Positions 22,542-33,127 of a DNA stretch of 64,000 nt are shown here, piece after piece. The DNA comes from Megalobrama amblycephala. Lineage: Eukaryota; Chordata; Actinopteri; Cypriniformes; Xenocyprididae. Position 1 is the first letter of the stretch. The number at the start of each line of letters is the position of its first letter. Under the pieces are notes generated by a model. That model worked only from the letters and a program-made list of their open reading frames with translations. It searched no databases and had not been told where the DNA came from. Where the stretch lies: the NCBI RefSeq assembly GCF_018812025.1, contig NC_063062.1:36163228-36227227 (forward strand), read 5' to 3'. The translations under genes and the position numbers were made by a program.

Positions 22542-22558
22542 AGCTGGTCAGATCATTC

Positions 22559-23046
22559 TGTCACGGAAAGAATGACGGATGCAATAGCAAGTTAATCTCT
22601 TTTATTAAGAGCTTCACACACAGATGGTCAGTCACAGATAACACAACGAACACAGCAGGAGAGTGGTGACGCAGGGACCTCGATGGGCGATGAGAGTCCA
22701 GATGAATGGTGACTGGTGAAGTGCGTCCATGAAACAGTGCCGTGTAATCCGTGGGTGAAATCCAGAGAACAATCCAAACGAGGAAACAGGAAACAACGAC
22801 GAGAACTCCAGTCCAAGGAACAAACAACACGAGCAAACACGAGCAAACACGAGACAACAACACCAGGACTCCAAACAACGATCTGACAAACATGAGACGA
22901 AAGACAAGGCGTTATATAGGCAGGTGTAATTGCAAACAGCTGCCGCTGATCAGATAATCAGCGGCGACGCCCACACGAACAATCAGGTGACACACTACAG
23001 AACACACAGACACCAGAATGAGACAGCGGATTCATGAACCGTGACA
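22559..23046 (-). repeat. Gypsy 5' LTR
   Basis: 488 bp, the partner of 13454-13931. Differences seen: four substitutions and one extra GAGCAAACAC unit. On the minus strand it starts TGTCACGGTTCATG. The leader that follows has no obvious TGG-type tRNA primer site. Confidence 0.95.
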
Positions 23047-24418
23047 GGATTTAGATGGTGGTGTCTCCGATCATCCAGAACTCTTCTGATAGCCGGGATT
23101 TGTTCCAAAACCCTTTCCACCATTTTCTGTTTGGTGCCCCATCTTGTAGCGCAGTCCTGAACAGAATTGGCCGTTAAATCATTGAATAGAAATTAGCCAA
23201 TGACAACAAATCTATAATTATCCTACCAAAATAAATTATAGGCTACATTTTAAATTAGGCTATTTATTCGTTTCAATATATATATTTTTTTATCCCAACT
23301 GCAAAAGAATAAGAATTCTTTAAATGTGCACAGACAGATATGGGTGTTAAATTGATCTGAAATTAGCCTAAATATGTTTTTTTTTTTTTTTCAATATACC
23401 CTTTGAAATAATTTTCCTCAAAATATTTATTTTAATTTGTTTAATTTTTATTTATTGCCTAATAACATGATCGTTTAACCTCCGCTTGTGCTTTCGCTAG
23501 AGCTCTTCTCTTCAACCAGCTCTGAGAAAATGTACTGACCAATGTGTGGCACAGGCCCATTGCTCGGGTTGTGCGGTCCTTTACGCTTGCCATTGCATTT
23601 GTGACTGCCAAATGTAAATTGTGACAAAAAAAGTTCAGCCATGGCCACTTCAACTTTTTGACTGCTGCAACAATGTTGGCTCCGTTGTTTGTAGTAACGC
23701 ATGACAGCTTCTTCTCATCCAGGGACCACTCTTCAAATGCGTGCCGGAGAGCATCCGAAATATTGTCGGACGTGTGGTTTTCGGGCATAAACATGGTTTC
23801 GAGGCAGCATGATTTCAGAGTCCATTCCATGCTGAGATAATGAACCGTTAGACTCATATAAGGAGTCATATTGACACTTGACCACATATCCGTTGTGGCA
23901 GAAAAGTAGTCGACATTCATGAGCTCGCTTTTGATAGCTGACTTTACCGTGCTGTACATTTTCGGCACAGCTGTTTCTGAAAAGTAGGTTTTACCCGGCA
24001 ACTCGTACTGCTTGTCAAATTTTTGAAGCATTGATTTGAATGCTGGTTTCTCCACCGTGTTGAATGGAACCATCTCCTGAACAAGATACAGCGTAACAGC
24101 GGCTGTAAGGCATTTATGCATGTTACTTTCACGGCTGTATTTTACAGATTTCGCAAAGGCTTCAGCTACTCCTAACTGTCGGCTGGTACCGTTACCGGCC
24201 TCAGCTGTTCTTTTTGATGTTGCTCCGCGACCTGATGCTTGAGGGGGCAGCTGCGCTTCAATGGCTGGATGACAGTTAGCGAGATGACACCTCAAATTAG
24301 ATGTTTTGCATATTGGCTCATCTAAATTCGCTGGCTCGCCTTTTTCATTGGGTTGAAAGCCGAAATGTTCCCAAACTGGCGACGTGACATTAGGTTTTGG
24401 GACGAGAGCGCCTGCCAT
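23047..24418 (-). pseudogene. hAT transposase, N-terminal half
   Basis: Exon 1 (24418-23480, 313 codons from the first Met) and the start of exon 2 (23156-23047) share a phase-0 intron with a GTTAAA donor and a TTCAG acceptor. The N-terminus is a BED zinc finger region (VWEHFGF ... TSNLRCHLANCHP). The usual second Cys and the residues after the first are missing, which looks like an in-frame deletion. The RNase H-like core has DMWSS with the first Asp. The second catalytic position, normally Asp in TTDNGANIV, reads TTNNGANIV. FFCHNLHLAV follows. Exon 2 starts DCATRWGTKQKMVERVLEQ. The altered catalytic residue and finger suggest it was dead even before the gypsy insertion. Confidence 0.9.
23157..23479 (-). 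other. hAT transposase intron
   Basis: AT-rich spacer between the two coding exons, with minus-strand GT at 23479-23478 and AG at 23158-23157. No other feature. Confidence 0.7.
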
Positions 24419-24719
24419 GGTTTCAGTAGGCCTATTCAAAATAGGAAACGAAACACCAGATACAAACAGTTCGCGGGAAAATGACAATCGTAACACACTT
24501 GAATCATTATTCATTTATTCAACATTAAATGCACAGTGACAATTTGTAAATCAAGAAGGCCAGTCTCCAAAAAAAAAAAAAAAAAAAAAAAACTGAACAC
24601 TGCGGTTGCCGCGGTTTCTGCGGTTTCTTTCCTTCCTCTGCGGTTGGCTTGTCAATAGCGCGGTATTACAATATTGCGGTTACCGCGACAGCCCTAAGAA
24701 CATGCTAAGAACTCAATAG

Positions 24720-25145
24720 AAACTCCATAGTAACTATCTGTGACAACTACTAACCACCTAGTAACACCATAGCAACCACCCAGGTTACCATAGCAACCAC
24801 CTAGCAACCGGCCAGAACACGCTAGCAACTGCCTAGCAACACCATAGTGACCACCCCAAGTACCTTAGCAACCGCCTAGCAACCACCCAGGTTACCATAG
24901 CAACCACCTAGCAACACCTTAGCAACCACCCCAAGTACCTTAGCAACTGCCTAGCAACACCATAGCAACCACCCAGAACACCCTAGCAACCGCATAGCAA
25001 CACCTTAGCAACCACCCCAAGTACCTTAGCAACTGCCTAGCAACACCCTAGAAACCACCCAGGTTACCATAGCAACCGCCTAGCAACACCATAGCAACCA
25101 CCCAATTACCTTAGCAACTGCATAGCAACACTCTAGCAACCTATT
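24720..25145. repeat. Minisatellite of CCTAGCAAC/CATAGCAACC units
   Basis: Imperfect tandem units of about 20-25 bp such as CATAGCAACCACCCAGGTTAC and CTTAGCAACTGCCTAGCAAC. It continues the CCTAGCAACC-family repeat immediately to the right of the hAT duplication, so the hAT landed at its left edge. Confidence 0.88.
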
Positions 25146-25149
25146 TTTT

Positions 25150-25350
25150 TCTGTGGCTGAAGAGTTGATAAACTTGTTTGTTGCCTCTCAGATTGACTAC
25201 TGAAATGCCCTTTTTAATATTTAAGTCTACACTTAAGTTGCAATGTGCGCGAAAACTCAGCTGCCAGGATCCTGACTGGGACAAGGACATTGAATATCCC
25301 TCCTATTTTGTAGCCCTTGCGCTGGCTCCCGGTCAGGTTCAGTATTGATT
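25150..25350 (+). pseudogene. LINE reverse transcriptase C-terminal fragment
   Basis: The plus strand reads pieces of the C-terminal LINE block: QIDY-stop-NALFN, then an NSAARILTGTR-like segment and a LHWLPV-like segment (CTGGCTCCCGGT) in shifting frames. It is short and heavily mutated, and the family cannot be set closer than L2/Rex1-like. Confidence 0.6.
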
Positions 25351-25947
25351 TTTAAAATCATGATGCTGACATGTGGGTTTGTGTAAATGGTGGTGATAAA
25401 TAAGTTTAGCTAAAGACATAACACAACACATAATTGTACTTTGGGTGCAAAACGTTTTTATTTCCTCAACAATTGGTTTAACACACAAGGCTTAAGCCTA
25501 GTCCCAACTTGCCATTACACCAGTAATGTTTTTTTTTTTTTTCCTTTTCTTTTTTCTAAATCACATTTATAAAAGCTACTTAAATGTCATAATCAAACTA
25601 AGGTCTAAACCTGGTTTACTCTAAGCCCTGTCTGTGAAACCGGGCCTTAGTATACTATATCCTAAAAAAGGATATTCTTTGAATAATACATCAACAAGAG
25701 AAAATAAAACAATTTTCAAGAAAATATTTGTTCATTTATCAAAACAATGTAATATAAACAGTTTGAACCATGTTCCCTTAAAGTAATCAAATTGACCCCT
25801 GTACCCTTAACCAACCCTTAAACCTACCCATACAGCCAAACCCGTCCCTAAGCTTACCTGAATCATACCTCAATAGCAGCAAGAGTGTTTTGTAATAGAA
25901 CATGAACACAATAAGTACATTGTACCTAACAATTACTATTATTATTA

Positions 25948-25982
<35 letters not shown>

Positions 25983-26355
25983 TTGACACCAGAACATAGT
26001 TTAAGACATCTAATAGAAAGTAAGACCAGTCATTCTTATGTTGTAAAATTTTCTGTTGAACATCTGGATCACTCATAGCTACCAAACACCTTTTTTTTTT
26101 TTTTTGCATTTGTAAATGTAAAAAAAAAAAGTGCATTAGGTAAAATATGAACTGAAGTTTAAAGGCATTTGTATATTTTCAAGAAGTGTATGATAATATG
26201 AATTTAAAGTTTAATAATATGTATAAGCATTTTAATTTACATTAAATAATGATCGGTTAATCATTATGTAGTGTTTAATAAGTTCATTAATAAACATTAA
26301 CAAGCATTTTATCTTTTACTATTTCAAGCTATGAATATTAACTAATGATTTGTTA
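25351..26355. other. No gene; AT-rich with (ATT)n
   Basis: Contains an (ATT)n microsatellite at about 25937-25983, short poly-T runs, and a block CCCTTAACCAACCCTTAAAC at 25803-25822 that resembles common fish non-coding repeats. Nothing coding was recognised. Confidence 0.6.
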
Positions 26356-26628
26356 GGGGCGGCACATTGGTTCAGCGGTTATAGCAGTTGCCTCACAGTA
26401 GGACGTTCCATGGTTTGAGTCCCAGCTAAGCCAGGAGTCTTGTCTGTGTGGAGTTTGCATGTTCTCCCCATGTCAGCATGGGATTCCTCCACAGTTCAAA
26501 GACATGCAGGTTAGGTGAAACGGACAGTCAAAATTGCCTGTGTGTGTGAGAGAGCCCTGTGATGGACTGGCCATCTTTCCAGGGTGCTCCCTAGGAAACT
26601 GGGATAGGCTCCATCCCTATGACTTAGA
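26356..26628 (+). mobile_element. DANA/V-SINE-like tRNA-derived SINE, degenerate
   Basis: Starts GGCGGCACATTGGTTCAGCG, with a tRNA-like promoter region whose B box reads GGTTTGAGTCC. The conserved body follows: GTGTGGAGTTTGCATGTTCT, CTCCACAGTTCAAAGACATG and GTGATGGACTGGCCA. This is the well-known order of the DANA/V-SINE family of fish. It is abutted by a hAT-type MITE. Confidence 0.85.
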
Positions 26629-26822
26629 TGTAGTGGTGTCAAACTTAGTTCCTGGAGGGCCACAGCTCTGCAGAGTTAAGCTTCAACACTAATTAAACAT
26701 ACCTGATCCAAGTAATCAAGTCCTTCAGGCTTATTTGAAAACTGCAGGTAAGTGTGTTGGATCAGGGTAGAAACTAAACTCCGCAGGACTGTGGCCCTCC
26801 AGGAACTGAGTTTGACAACTGT
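26629..26822. mobile_element. Short hAT-type MITE
   Basis: A 194-bp near-palindrome with GTGTCAAACTTAGTTCCTGG at the left and its inverse at the right. It is flanked by the 8-bp duplication GACTTAGA (26621-26628 and 26823-26830). Non-coding. Confidence 0.88.
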
Positions 26823-26830
26823 GACTTAGA

Positions 26831-27826
26831 AGGTTGTATAAGAAAGAAGAATGATCCGTTAAGCATTACATAACAATTGTTAATGATTTATTAATGGAAG
26901 TTATTATAAAATGTCTAGTGTCTCATTGTGAGATATAAAGTTGCAATTATGAAAAATAAAGCAACAATTGTGAGATATACCCCTGTAGGCTACAGTTTTT
27001 GCATACTTATAAAAAGATAACTTATAAAAGTTGCTTTTTTTTTTTTTTTTTTTACCTTTTATTAGTCTTTATTTCATTACTATAGGCCTAATATATTATC
27101 TGCAAGCAGTTTTTTTTTTTTTTTTTAAATATACTTTTAAGATTCAAAGTGCACTACAAATTAGGTTTACCTTGCATCCACATTAAATGCAATTAAGTAC
27201 ACTTCTTTTTCACAAATGCAATTAAGTACACTTTTTCACAAGAGTAGTCATACTAATCACACTAGTAATTAAGTCACAATTTTAGCAAACAAAGTTGCCA
27301 TTATGAGATATATATTCACTTTGTGAGATATGACACTGTGAGATGTAAAGTTGTGTTTTTACTCTAAGGATATACAATCCTCAGTAGCCTATTTTAAAGT
27401 TTTTTGGCTATTTAATTGGGTAAATGTCCAAGGTATAACATATAACCTGTATCTTCAGTAATTGACTGTATTTCTTCCCAAAATGAATTTATAAGCAGGC
27501 AAACCCCAGAAAATATGCTAATGATGAGCCCTTATTATTGTTTCACATTATCTCCAACAATGTTCTTGACTTGTTATTTGTTTGGCTTTCACTGAATGAT
27601 ATAAAAAAGTCAATACTTTTCCCAACATAATTCCTTAAAGCCCTGAGCTGTCAGGTGATTTTTTTATGAATGGCATATGTTTAGATATGAATCGTTTGTA
27701 TGCATTGAAATAGTCATTTATCTCTCCTTTGAATTCAGTATCATAGTAATGTGTAACTTGTAGGAATGTATAAAGGCCAATTTTCTCGCACACAGTTGAG
27801 CTTGCAAAGCTTTCAATTGCATTCGG
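26831..27826. other. No gene recognised; low-complexity AT-rich
   Basis: Repeated GTGAGATATA-type words (about 26930-26975 and 27310-27350), poly-T runs at 27035-27052 and 27110-27125, and duplicated AATTAAGTACACTT words near 27190-27240. A minus ORF at 27635-27934 has no recognised domain and overlaps the hairpin to the right. Confidence 0.55.
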
Positions 27827-27940
27827 TGTGTGCACACTATCTAGTGGACCATTCTTTTTTAAGCTCAGATCACTCACACATGCACTGTTGTGATTTGAAC
27901 GCTTGAAAAGAATGGTCCAATAGGTAGTGTGCACACAAAA
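27827..27940. repeat. Short inverted repeat (MITE-like hairpin)
   Basis: The left arm GTGTGCACACTATCTAGTGG-ACCATTCTTTT and the right arm, its inverse with three or four differences, enclose about 40 bp. No clear target duplication was found. Confidence 0.75.
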
Positions 27941-28129
27941 TTTACCTCACGCAGACTGTTCGCTAGCCAGAGTGGAACACGGACAAGGGAAGTATACTTC
28001 CAATTTCTCCAGACGGCATCTGTTCACTTGTTTTGTTTTTCAGACTTAGTTTATTATTATTGTTATTTTTCTTATTATTATTGTTATTTGACTTGAAACC
28101 AGTGACAGACAGTACATCACGACAATCAT

Positions 28130-29613
28130 TTAGGCCTCAATGAATCCACAGTCCTGTAGAACTTTAGAAACAGCAGGTATAAGATCTTTGACATAGTCCC
28201 ACAGATGATCATCTCTTATAAGGTTTGTGTTTTGGGGGAATTCAAAGTATTTTGAGTGGTACATGCGAGCGATGGAGTTGCTCACCCTTACTGTGGAGGG
28301 TCCAGGATTCACAGTTTCCAGCAGGCCATGTACAGTAGCCTTCAGAGCTAGCAGAGGACTTACTATAACCTTGTAATTGTTGAAACTATTGGGGATATTA
28401 GGTACTTTGTCTATGTAATTTAAAATATTCGTCCCCGGTACATTTTTCCATTTGTCTTGCTCATAATCCATATGAGCTTTTGCATTGAAAGGGAAAGCAT
28501 TATTCTCAAACTCAAAGCCCACAGTAGTGCCGTACATCTTCTCAAGCTCAGGCAACAGCTCCAGCCAGGTTTTCACCTTGAGAGGCAGAATGAGCTCATC
28601 TAGGTCTTGTAGAGCCACATAGTGACTTTGGTACATGTAACGATAAATACAGTCATTAAGCGCAGGAATTTGCCCATAGTAATGCAGTTCACCTGAAGAT
28701 AAATCTTTCCAGCCACTTGACACTTTGATGTGATTTTTAATGGTCCATGGGATGATCTCTACAAAACCTCTTTTCACATAGTAGTCCAGAACCTTCTGTG
28801 TGTTTGAATCACAGTTGGTTTTATATATCGCCACCCTTTGAGCACCAAGCAGTCTGAACATCTCCATTGACTCGACTAAATTCAACACATTCTTGTAGTC
28901 ATACATGACAGAGATGCAGATTGTAAATTCATATGGGAAGACTGCTGGAATGTCTCTGTTTCTGACAGGTTGGAAGGATGTTATTCTCTCCGAGATCTCT
29001 CTGGCTGTTATTGCAACATGCGTTGGTATCGAACACGGGCTATTGATGTGACACGTGATGGTAGCAGTGCCGTACTCAAAACCAAAGTGGTCAGAATGAA
29101 TTGTGTATTCCGCTGGTGAGGTCACGTTCCTCCCATCACAGCACATCACACAGCTGTATTCCACCTGCTCTTCACGGAGAACGATGGCAATCGTCTTTAT
29201 CTGTTTTTTTCTGAAGCGATAATCCATATAAGAGCCAGTCACATATGTGTTAAGGTTCCCAACTTTGATCACAGGACCGTCCTTCACTTGAACACCACAC
29301 GCTTTTGGAGCCGGAGGACTAGTGGATGTGTGGTCGACGTGTGGTGTTTGGACGGATGGTAAATGTGTGCTTGGAGGAGGATTTGGCAGGTCAGAGCCTT
29401 TACTCTGGTAGTTTTTTATGATAGGTTTGGCATTATGTGCTTTAAATTTGGCATTAGATGTTTTAAAGTAATCTTGCATATAAAAAAAGATGATAAAGAC
29501 AAACACAAATAAAATGGCAGAAAAATAAAAGATCTTCAGTCCACAGATCCTCTTGTTAAAAGCCTTTGCTTCTGATTCACTCTTCAGTCGGTTATATTTC
29601 ACATCACATTTCC
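28130..29613 (-). CDS. GT92 (DUF23) glycosyltransferase, large coding exon
   Basis: About 494 aa on the minus strand, the best host gene here. A type II Golgi membrane protein is predicted: a short basic cytosolic tail, one hydrophobic segment (IFYFSAILFVFVFIIFFY), a stem with Pro/Ser/Thr, then the GT92 catalytic domain. Blocks seen are FTICISVMYDYKNVLNLVES, MFRLLGAQRVAIYK, LHYYGQIPALNDCIYRYM, and ALQDLDELILP, whose Asp-x-Asp-Glu is the likely metal/sugar-nucleotide site. The C-terminus is near GPSTVRVS...RMYHSKYF. The family transfers galactose onto glycans; the acceptor is unknown. The exon starts after a CTTTTCCCTAG acceptor in phase 1, and the first Met after it lies beyond the membrane segment. 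A start exon must therefore lie upstream (higher coordinates), and I could not find it. Confidence 0.88.
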
Positions 29614-30311
29614 CTAGGGAAAAGAAAGAAAACACATTTTATGGTTGTCTCTAATAAAGCTTTTGGCTTTAATGAACAAATGCACTTGTGACTGGGATGG
29701 GAACTCTGGTATCCTGCACATCCACAACACAACAAGTCAGACTCAAACAAACACATTTTGACAGTTTGTTTTACTTTACAAAAAAAAAAAAAAAAAATCA
29801 ACTGAAGCAACACAATTAGTAAACAAGTTCTCACAATTTAATTTCAATCCACTTTCATAAGTAAATTAGTCCATTTGTGTTGGTACTTCATGAATATGTT
29901 TTCTTGCATTAACTAAAACTGAGCAGTGCATTTGCATAGGATTGAACCGGGAGAGTAAATGTTGAAATTGGGTGTTATTTTATGTGTTTTTAAGTGAAGA
30001 GAAAGACCTGTTAGTATTTATTGTTCAGTTATGTGTTTTATGTTGACATTTAAGAGTACAAGATTTTGTGATTGGGTTGTGGGATGACTAATAGATAATT
30101 TTTATGTTTGTTGCTTTGTGGAAAGTCAACATGAAACTGAAATGGAGAATTCTTTTTTTTTTTTTTTTTGGCAAACCATAGCAAACCACAACCATCCAAT
30201 CCAATCAATTCCCAGTGGACAAAATCTAGCCCCACCCTGCATTTCTTCTTGTTCCAGAAGCTGTTTCACTCACTGATGTTACACTGATGAATTTTTCTTT
30301 TTTTTTCTTTT
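29614..30311. other. Upstream/intron sequence of the GT92 gene
   Basis: AT-rich sequence directly before the GT92 exon on the minus strand, beginning with a polypyrimidine tract and the splice acceptor at 29614-29630. Contains A runs at 29779-29796 and T runs at 30150-30170. No convincing 5' exon. Confidence 0.55.
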
Positions 30312-30786
30312 TCTTTTTTCACTTCCGGGTCGAGAACGCTGTGCTGCCGCTTTGCACCTGAACTGTTTGTATGTTTTTGCTACATGTTTTTCCACTGTTC
30401 TGTTCGGATTATTTTTCTCAGTATTGGATTACTCAATTTCTCACTGCTGATCTTTAAACTGGACTATTGTCATTATCAAACTCCTGTTGTCCGTGAGCTT
30501 GCCGCCGGGCTGCTGCGAGCCCTCTACCCGCTAACGTCCCCACCACGTTCGGCTCTTCTGTTTGGTGAGTCATCGCTCTCTCAGTCAGTTGCGCTGTTCA
30601 TTTAATCGCTTGCTATCTGGGTGTGTTATCTCCTATTTAGTGTGCTGTTTTTGGTGAAGTGGTGTTCAGGGTCTGGTTAACGTGGTTTTTGCCTGTGATC
30701 GGCTCGCATTTGCTTAGAACTAACATGCCTCGGGCAAAACTTTTTCTTTTTCTTCTCTTATCTGCCTCATTTTTTTCACTTCCAAA

Positions 30787-31705
30787 ATGGATATTGGATA
30801 TTTATCATCGCAGCTAAGGGCCTTGAATTGCCACCCGCGTCTCAATTCTGTGACTTATGAGTGCTGCCGGAGTCTAGGGATTCTCAGGTGCCCACGATAC
30901 ATACACCGCTCGCGGCGTATCTTCAGGAGTACCTATTGCTCTAAGCCTGATACCCCTCCCTGCATTTGGACTAATCATAGATCGTCGTCCATGCCCAGAC
31001 AAGTACCCGCCGGCAATACTACACATCGTTCTTTAATTTATCTCACTGATGCCCAACAACGTACTGCTAACTTGAATTCCCTGCATCGTCATTTTGCGCT
31101 TCTGAACTGTCGATCAATATCGGACAAAGCCCCTTATCTCAATGAAATTATCACTGACAATAAGCTTGACATTTTTCTTCTCATTGAAACTTGGCAAGTT
31201 CCGGATGATTTTCTGCAGCTGAATCTTCTCGCACCTGAAGGATATAAATATCTGTCCAGACCTCGTCTGCATAGTAAAGGGGGTGGTCTCGCTGTCATTT
31301 ACCGGGACAATCTCCGACTCACGCAACTTCATTTTCATGATACCAATACATTTGAATATATGGTACTGAAGGCTGACTCTCTTATAATTATCCTGCTGTA
31401 TCGTCCTCCTAAAGCCCTGTCCAACTTTTTTTCTGAACTCAGTGAACTGTTAACCCTTGCCTGTTTATTGTCATTTCCTATTCTCCTGCTTGGTGACTTC
31501 AATATTCATGTCGATAATGTTTGCTCTAACACTAATCAATTAATGTCTGTTTTTGAATGTTTTAATCTGACTCAGCATGTTCATTTTCCTACCCATACTC
31601 GTGGTCATACCCTTGATCTGATATGTACATTAAGGGTTGATATCTGTTCCATCTCTTCTTCTGACACTGGTATCTCTGATCATAAACTTCTTGATTTTAG
31701 CTTAA
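30787..31705 (+). pseudogene. LINE endonuclease domain
   Basis: Open for 308 residues from 30787. The N-terminal part is a poorly conserved leader. The endonuclease has LLNCRSISDKAPYL, IETW (catalytic Glu), GGGLAVIYRD, LLYRPPK, LLLGDFNIHVD, THTRGHTLDLI and SDHKLLDF. All nicking-enzyme blocks are present. The frame is cut by the TTAA insertion and resumes at 33577 as part of the linker, so only the insertion breaks this section. Confidence 0.88.
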
Positions 31706-32174
31706 AGGATTAGTTCACTTTTAAATAAACTTTTGCTTATAATTTACTCACCCCCATGTCATCCAAGATGTCCATGTCCTTCTTTCTTCAGTTGAAAAGA
31801 AATTAAGGTTTTTAATGAAAACATTCCAGGATTTTTCTCCATACAATGGGCTTCAATGGGCACCAGACGGTTCAAGGTCCTAAAGACAGTTTCAGTGCAG
31901 CTTCAAAGGGCTTTAAACGATACCAGACGATGAATAAGGGTCTTATCTAGCGAAACGATCAGTCATTTAAAAAAAAAAAAAAAAAAAAATTAAGTTTTAT
32001 AAGCACAAATGTTCTCCTTGCTCTGTTCTCGGATGCGCGTTCGTGACGTCACGTAATACGCAATTACGTTGAAAAGGTCACGCTTGACATAGGCGGAAGT
32101 ACAGATTCGGTGTTTACAACTTAAACGTGCAAATACTAAGTCAAACGCCGTTTACAAAAAAAGGTAAAACAACA

Positions 32175-32345
32175 ATGTCGGACGAGGAGAAGATGAGTTT
32201 TTCGCCTGCCCTACCTTTTGAACCGGAATACACAGAGGAAGAAATTAGGAAACTGCACATGTGGCAAATGCCAACCATTGCCAACAGAGGAAGAATCTAG
32301 ATGCTGCCACGACTGGACCATTTCAATCCCGCCATTAGAATCAGT
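32175..32345 (+). pseudogene. P2X7-like cysteine-rich domain exon inside the transposon
   Basis: The ATG at 32175 reads MSDEEKMSFSPALPFEPEY and continues TEEEIRKL. One base out of frame it then reads GNCTCGKCQPLPTEEESRCC HDW, the CxC-G-x-C ... PT-x-E-x-x-CC pattern of the P2X7 receptor intracellular zinc domain. It ends at a GTGAGTC donor. A single-base frameshift between the two parts breaks it. Proteins with this domain occur in many copies in fish. The similarity is recognised from the cysteine pattern, and a link to the transposon's own gene is inferred. Confidence 0.62.
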
Positions 32346-32417
32346 CGGTGAGTCCCTGTTTCCATCTCGCTGCATTACCGGACAAAATTTCCACCGTTAC
32401 TGAGCAACAGCGTTTTA

Positions 32418-32913
32418 AGGGGGTCGCACACCGGACGCGAAGCTCAGCGCAGAGCCACATCTTTAAAATTCGAACGCATTGTTTTCTATGAGTTGTCCGC
32501 ACACCGGCGGCGACATTCGGTGCCTGTCCGCGGCTCCCAGGAAGTTGTTCAAAATCCTGCTGCGCCACAGAGCGCCATGTACATTGTTTACATTAAATGT
32601 ATATTATATTTCTCTCAAATTGTCGTTAATGTACATACTGACTTCACCCTGTGCTGCAAGATACATCAGTTTTACATTCTTAGTTTAACAGCTTGAATAA
32701 AGTCTAAAAATGTATAATAAACGTAGCCTTTTCTTTCCTTTTGCTTTGTTGTGCCATTTTTCCATGTACACTAACCTCAGTGCGAAATATTAAAGCATAT
32801 GTAACGTTTCCCTGTTGACGTAAAACACTCCCATTGTGCAGCTCTTCTATCAGGAGTCGATTCAAAATTGAGCTTGCGCGTATATAATGTGCGCGGCCGG
32901 TGTGCGACCCCCT
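32418..32913. mobile_element. Harbinger-type MITE
   Basis: 496 bp with perfect ends AGGGGGTCGCACACCGG and inverse, flanked by TTA (32415-32417 and 32914-32916), the 3-bp duplication of PIF/Harbinger. Nested in the TTAA element. No ORF of note. Confidence 0.8.
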
Positions 32914-33012
32914 TTAGAGGTGTTTTTGTTCTGATGGAGAAGGTTATGACTGTCTGGTGGTACGGACACAGGAAGAACCATTAGTTGTTTTACCTTTTTT
33001 TTTTGGAAATGG

Positions 33013-33127
33013 CGTGTGTCTCAATCAGCTGCCTAGTTCAGTAGTCAGGGCACTGATCAGGGAATCAGCCACATTCACTTTCATACTGATTCACGACCTA
33101 GGGAACTAGGGAGCTGATCGAGACGCA
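33013..33127. repeat. Short inverted repeat in the TTAA element
   Basis: TGTCTCAATCAGCTGCCTAG at the left pairs with CTAGGGAGCTGATCGAGAC-like sequence at the right, 115 bp in all. A second small MITE is probable; no clear duplication was found. Confidence 0.6.

Larger units (their letters stand above)
13454..23046 (-). mobile_element. Ty3/gypsy chromovirus-type LTR retrotransposon
   Basis: It is bounded by TG...CA LTRs and a 5-bp GGATT duplication. Reading on the minus strand the order is 5' LTR, gag, protease, reverse transcriptase and RNase H, integrase, chromodomain, polypurine tract, 3' LTR, which is the gypsy order. Removing the Harbinger insertion leaves about 5.1 kb, normal for such elements. 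It is defective: gag carries an inverted segment, there is a frame change between protease and reverse transcriptase, and one stop in integrase. The two LTRs differ by only four substitutions and one 10-bp tandem indel, so the insertion is young. Confidence 0.95.
12268..24696 (-). mobile_element. hAT transposon (ZBED-type), split by nested insertions
   Basis: The ends TAGGGCTGTCGCGGTTA and its inverse are flanked by the perfect 8-bp duplication AGAACATG (12260-12267 and 24697-24704). Without the gypsy insertion the element would be about 2.83 kb and encode one minus-strand transposase in two exons. The gypsy element (13454-23046) lies inside the second coding exon. The outer TIR regions contain GCGGTTACCGCGACAGCC and AT-rich sequence. 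Confidence 0.93.

Noticed and set aside
24720..25145. Possible CRISPR-like array
   Set aside because: Units are imperfect and contiguous with no regular unique spacers, and the genome is eukaryotic. It is a minisatellite.
27635..27934. 99-residue minus ORF as a host gene
   Set aside because: No recognisable domain, overlaps a hairpin repeat, and lacks splice or composition support.
29604..29834. Minus ORF upstream of GT92 as its first exon
   Set aside because: It is in a different frame over the splice acceptor and A-rich sequence, with no signal or membrane segment that would replace the missing start.
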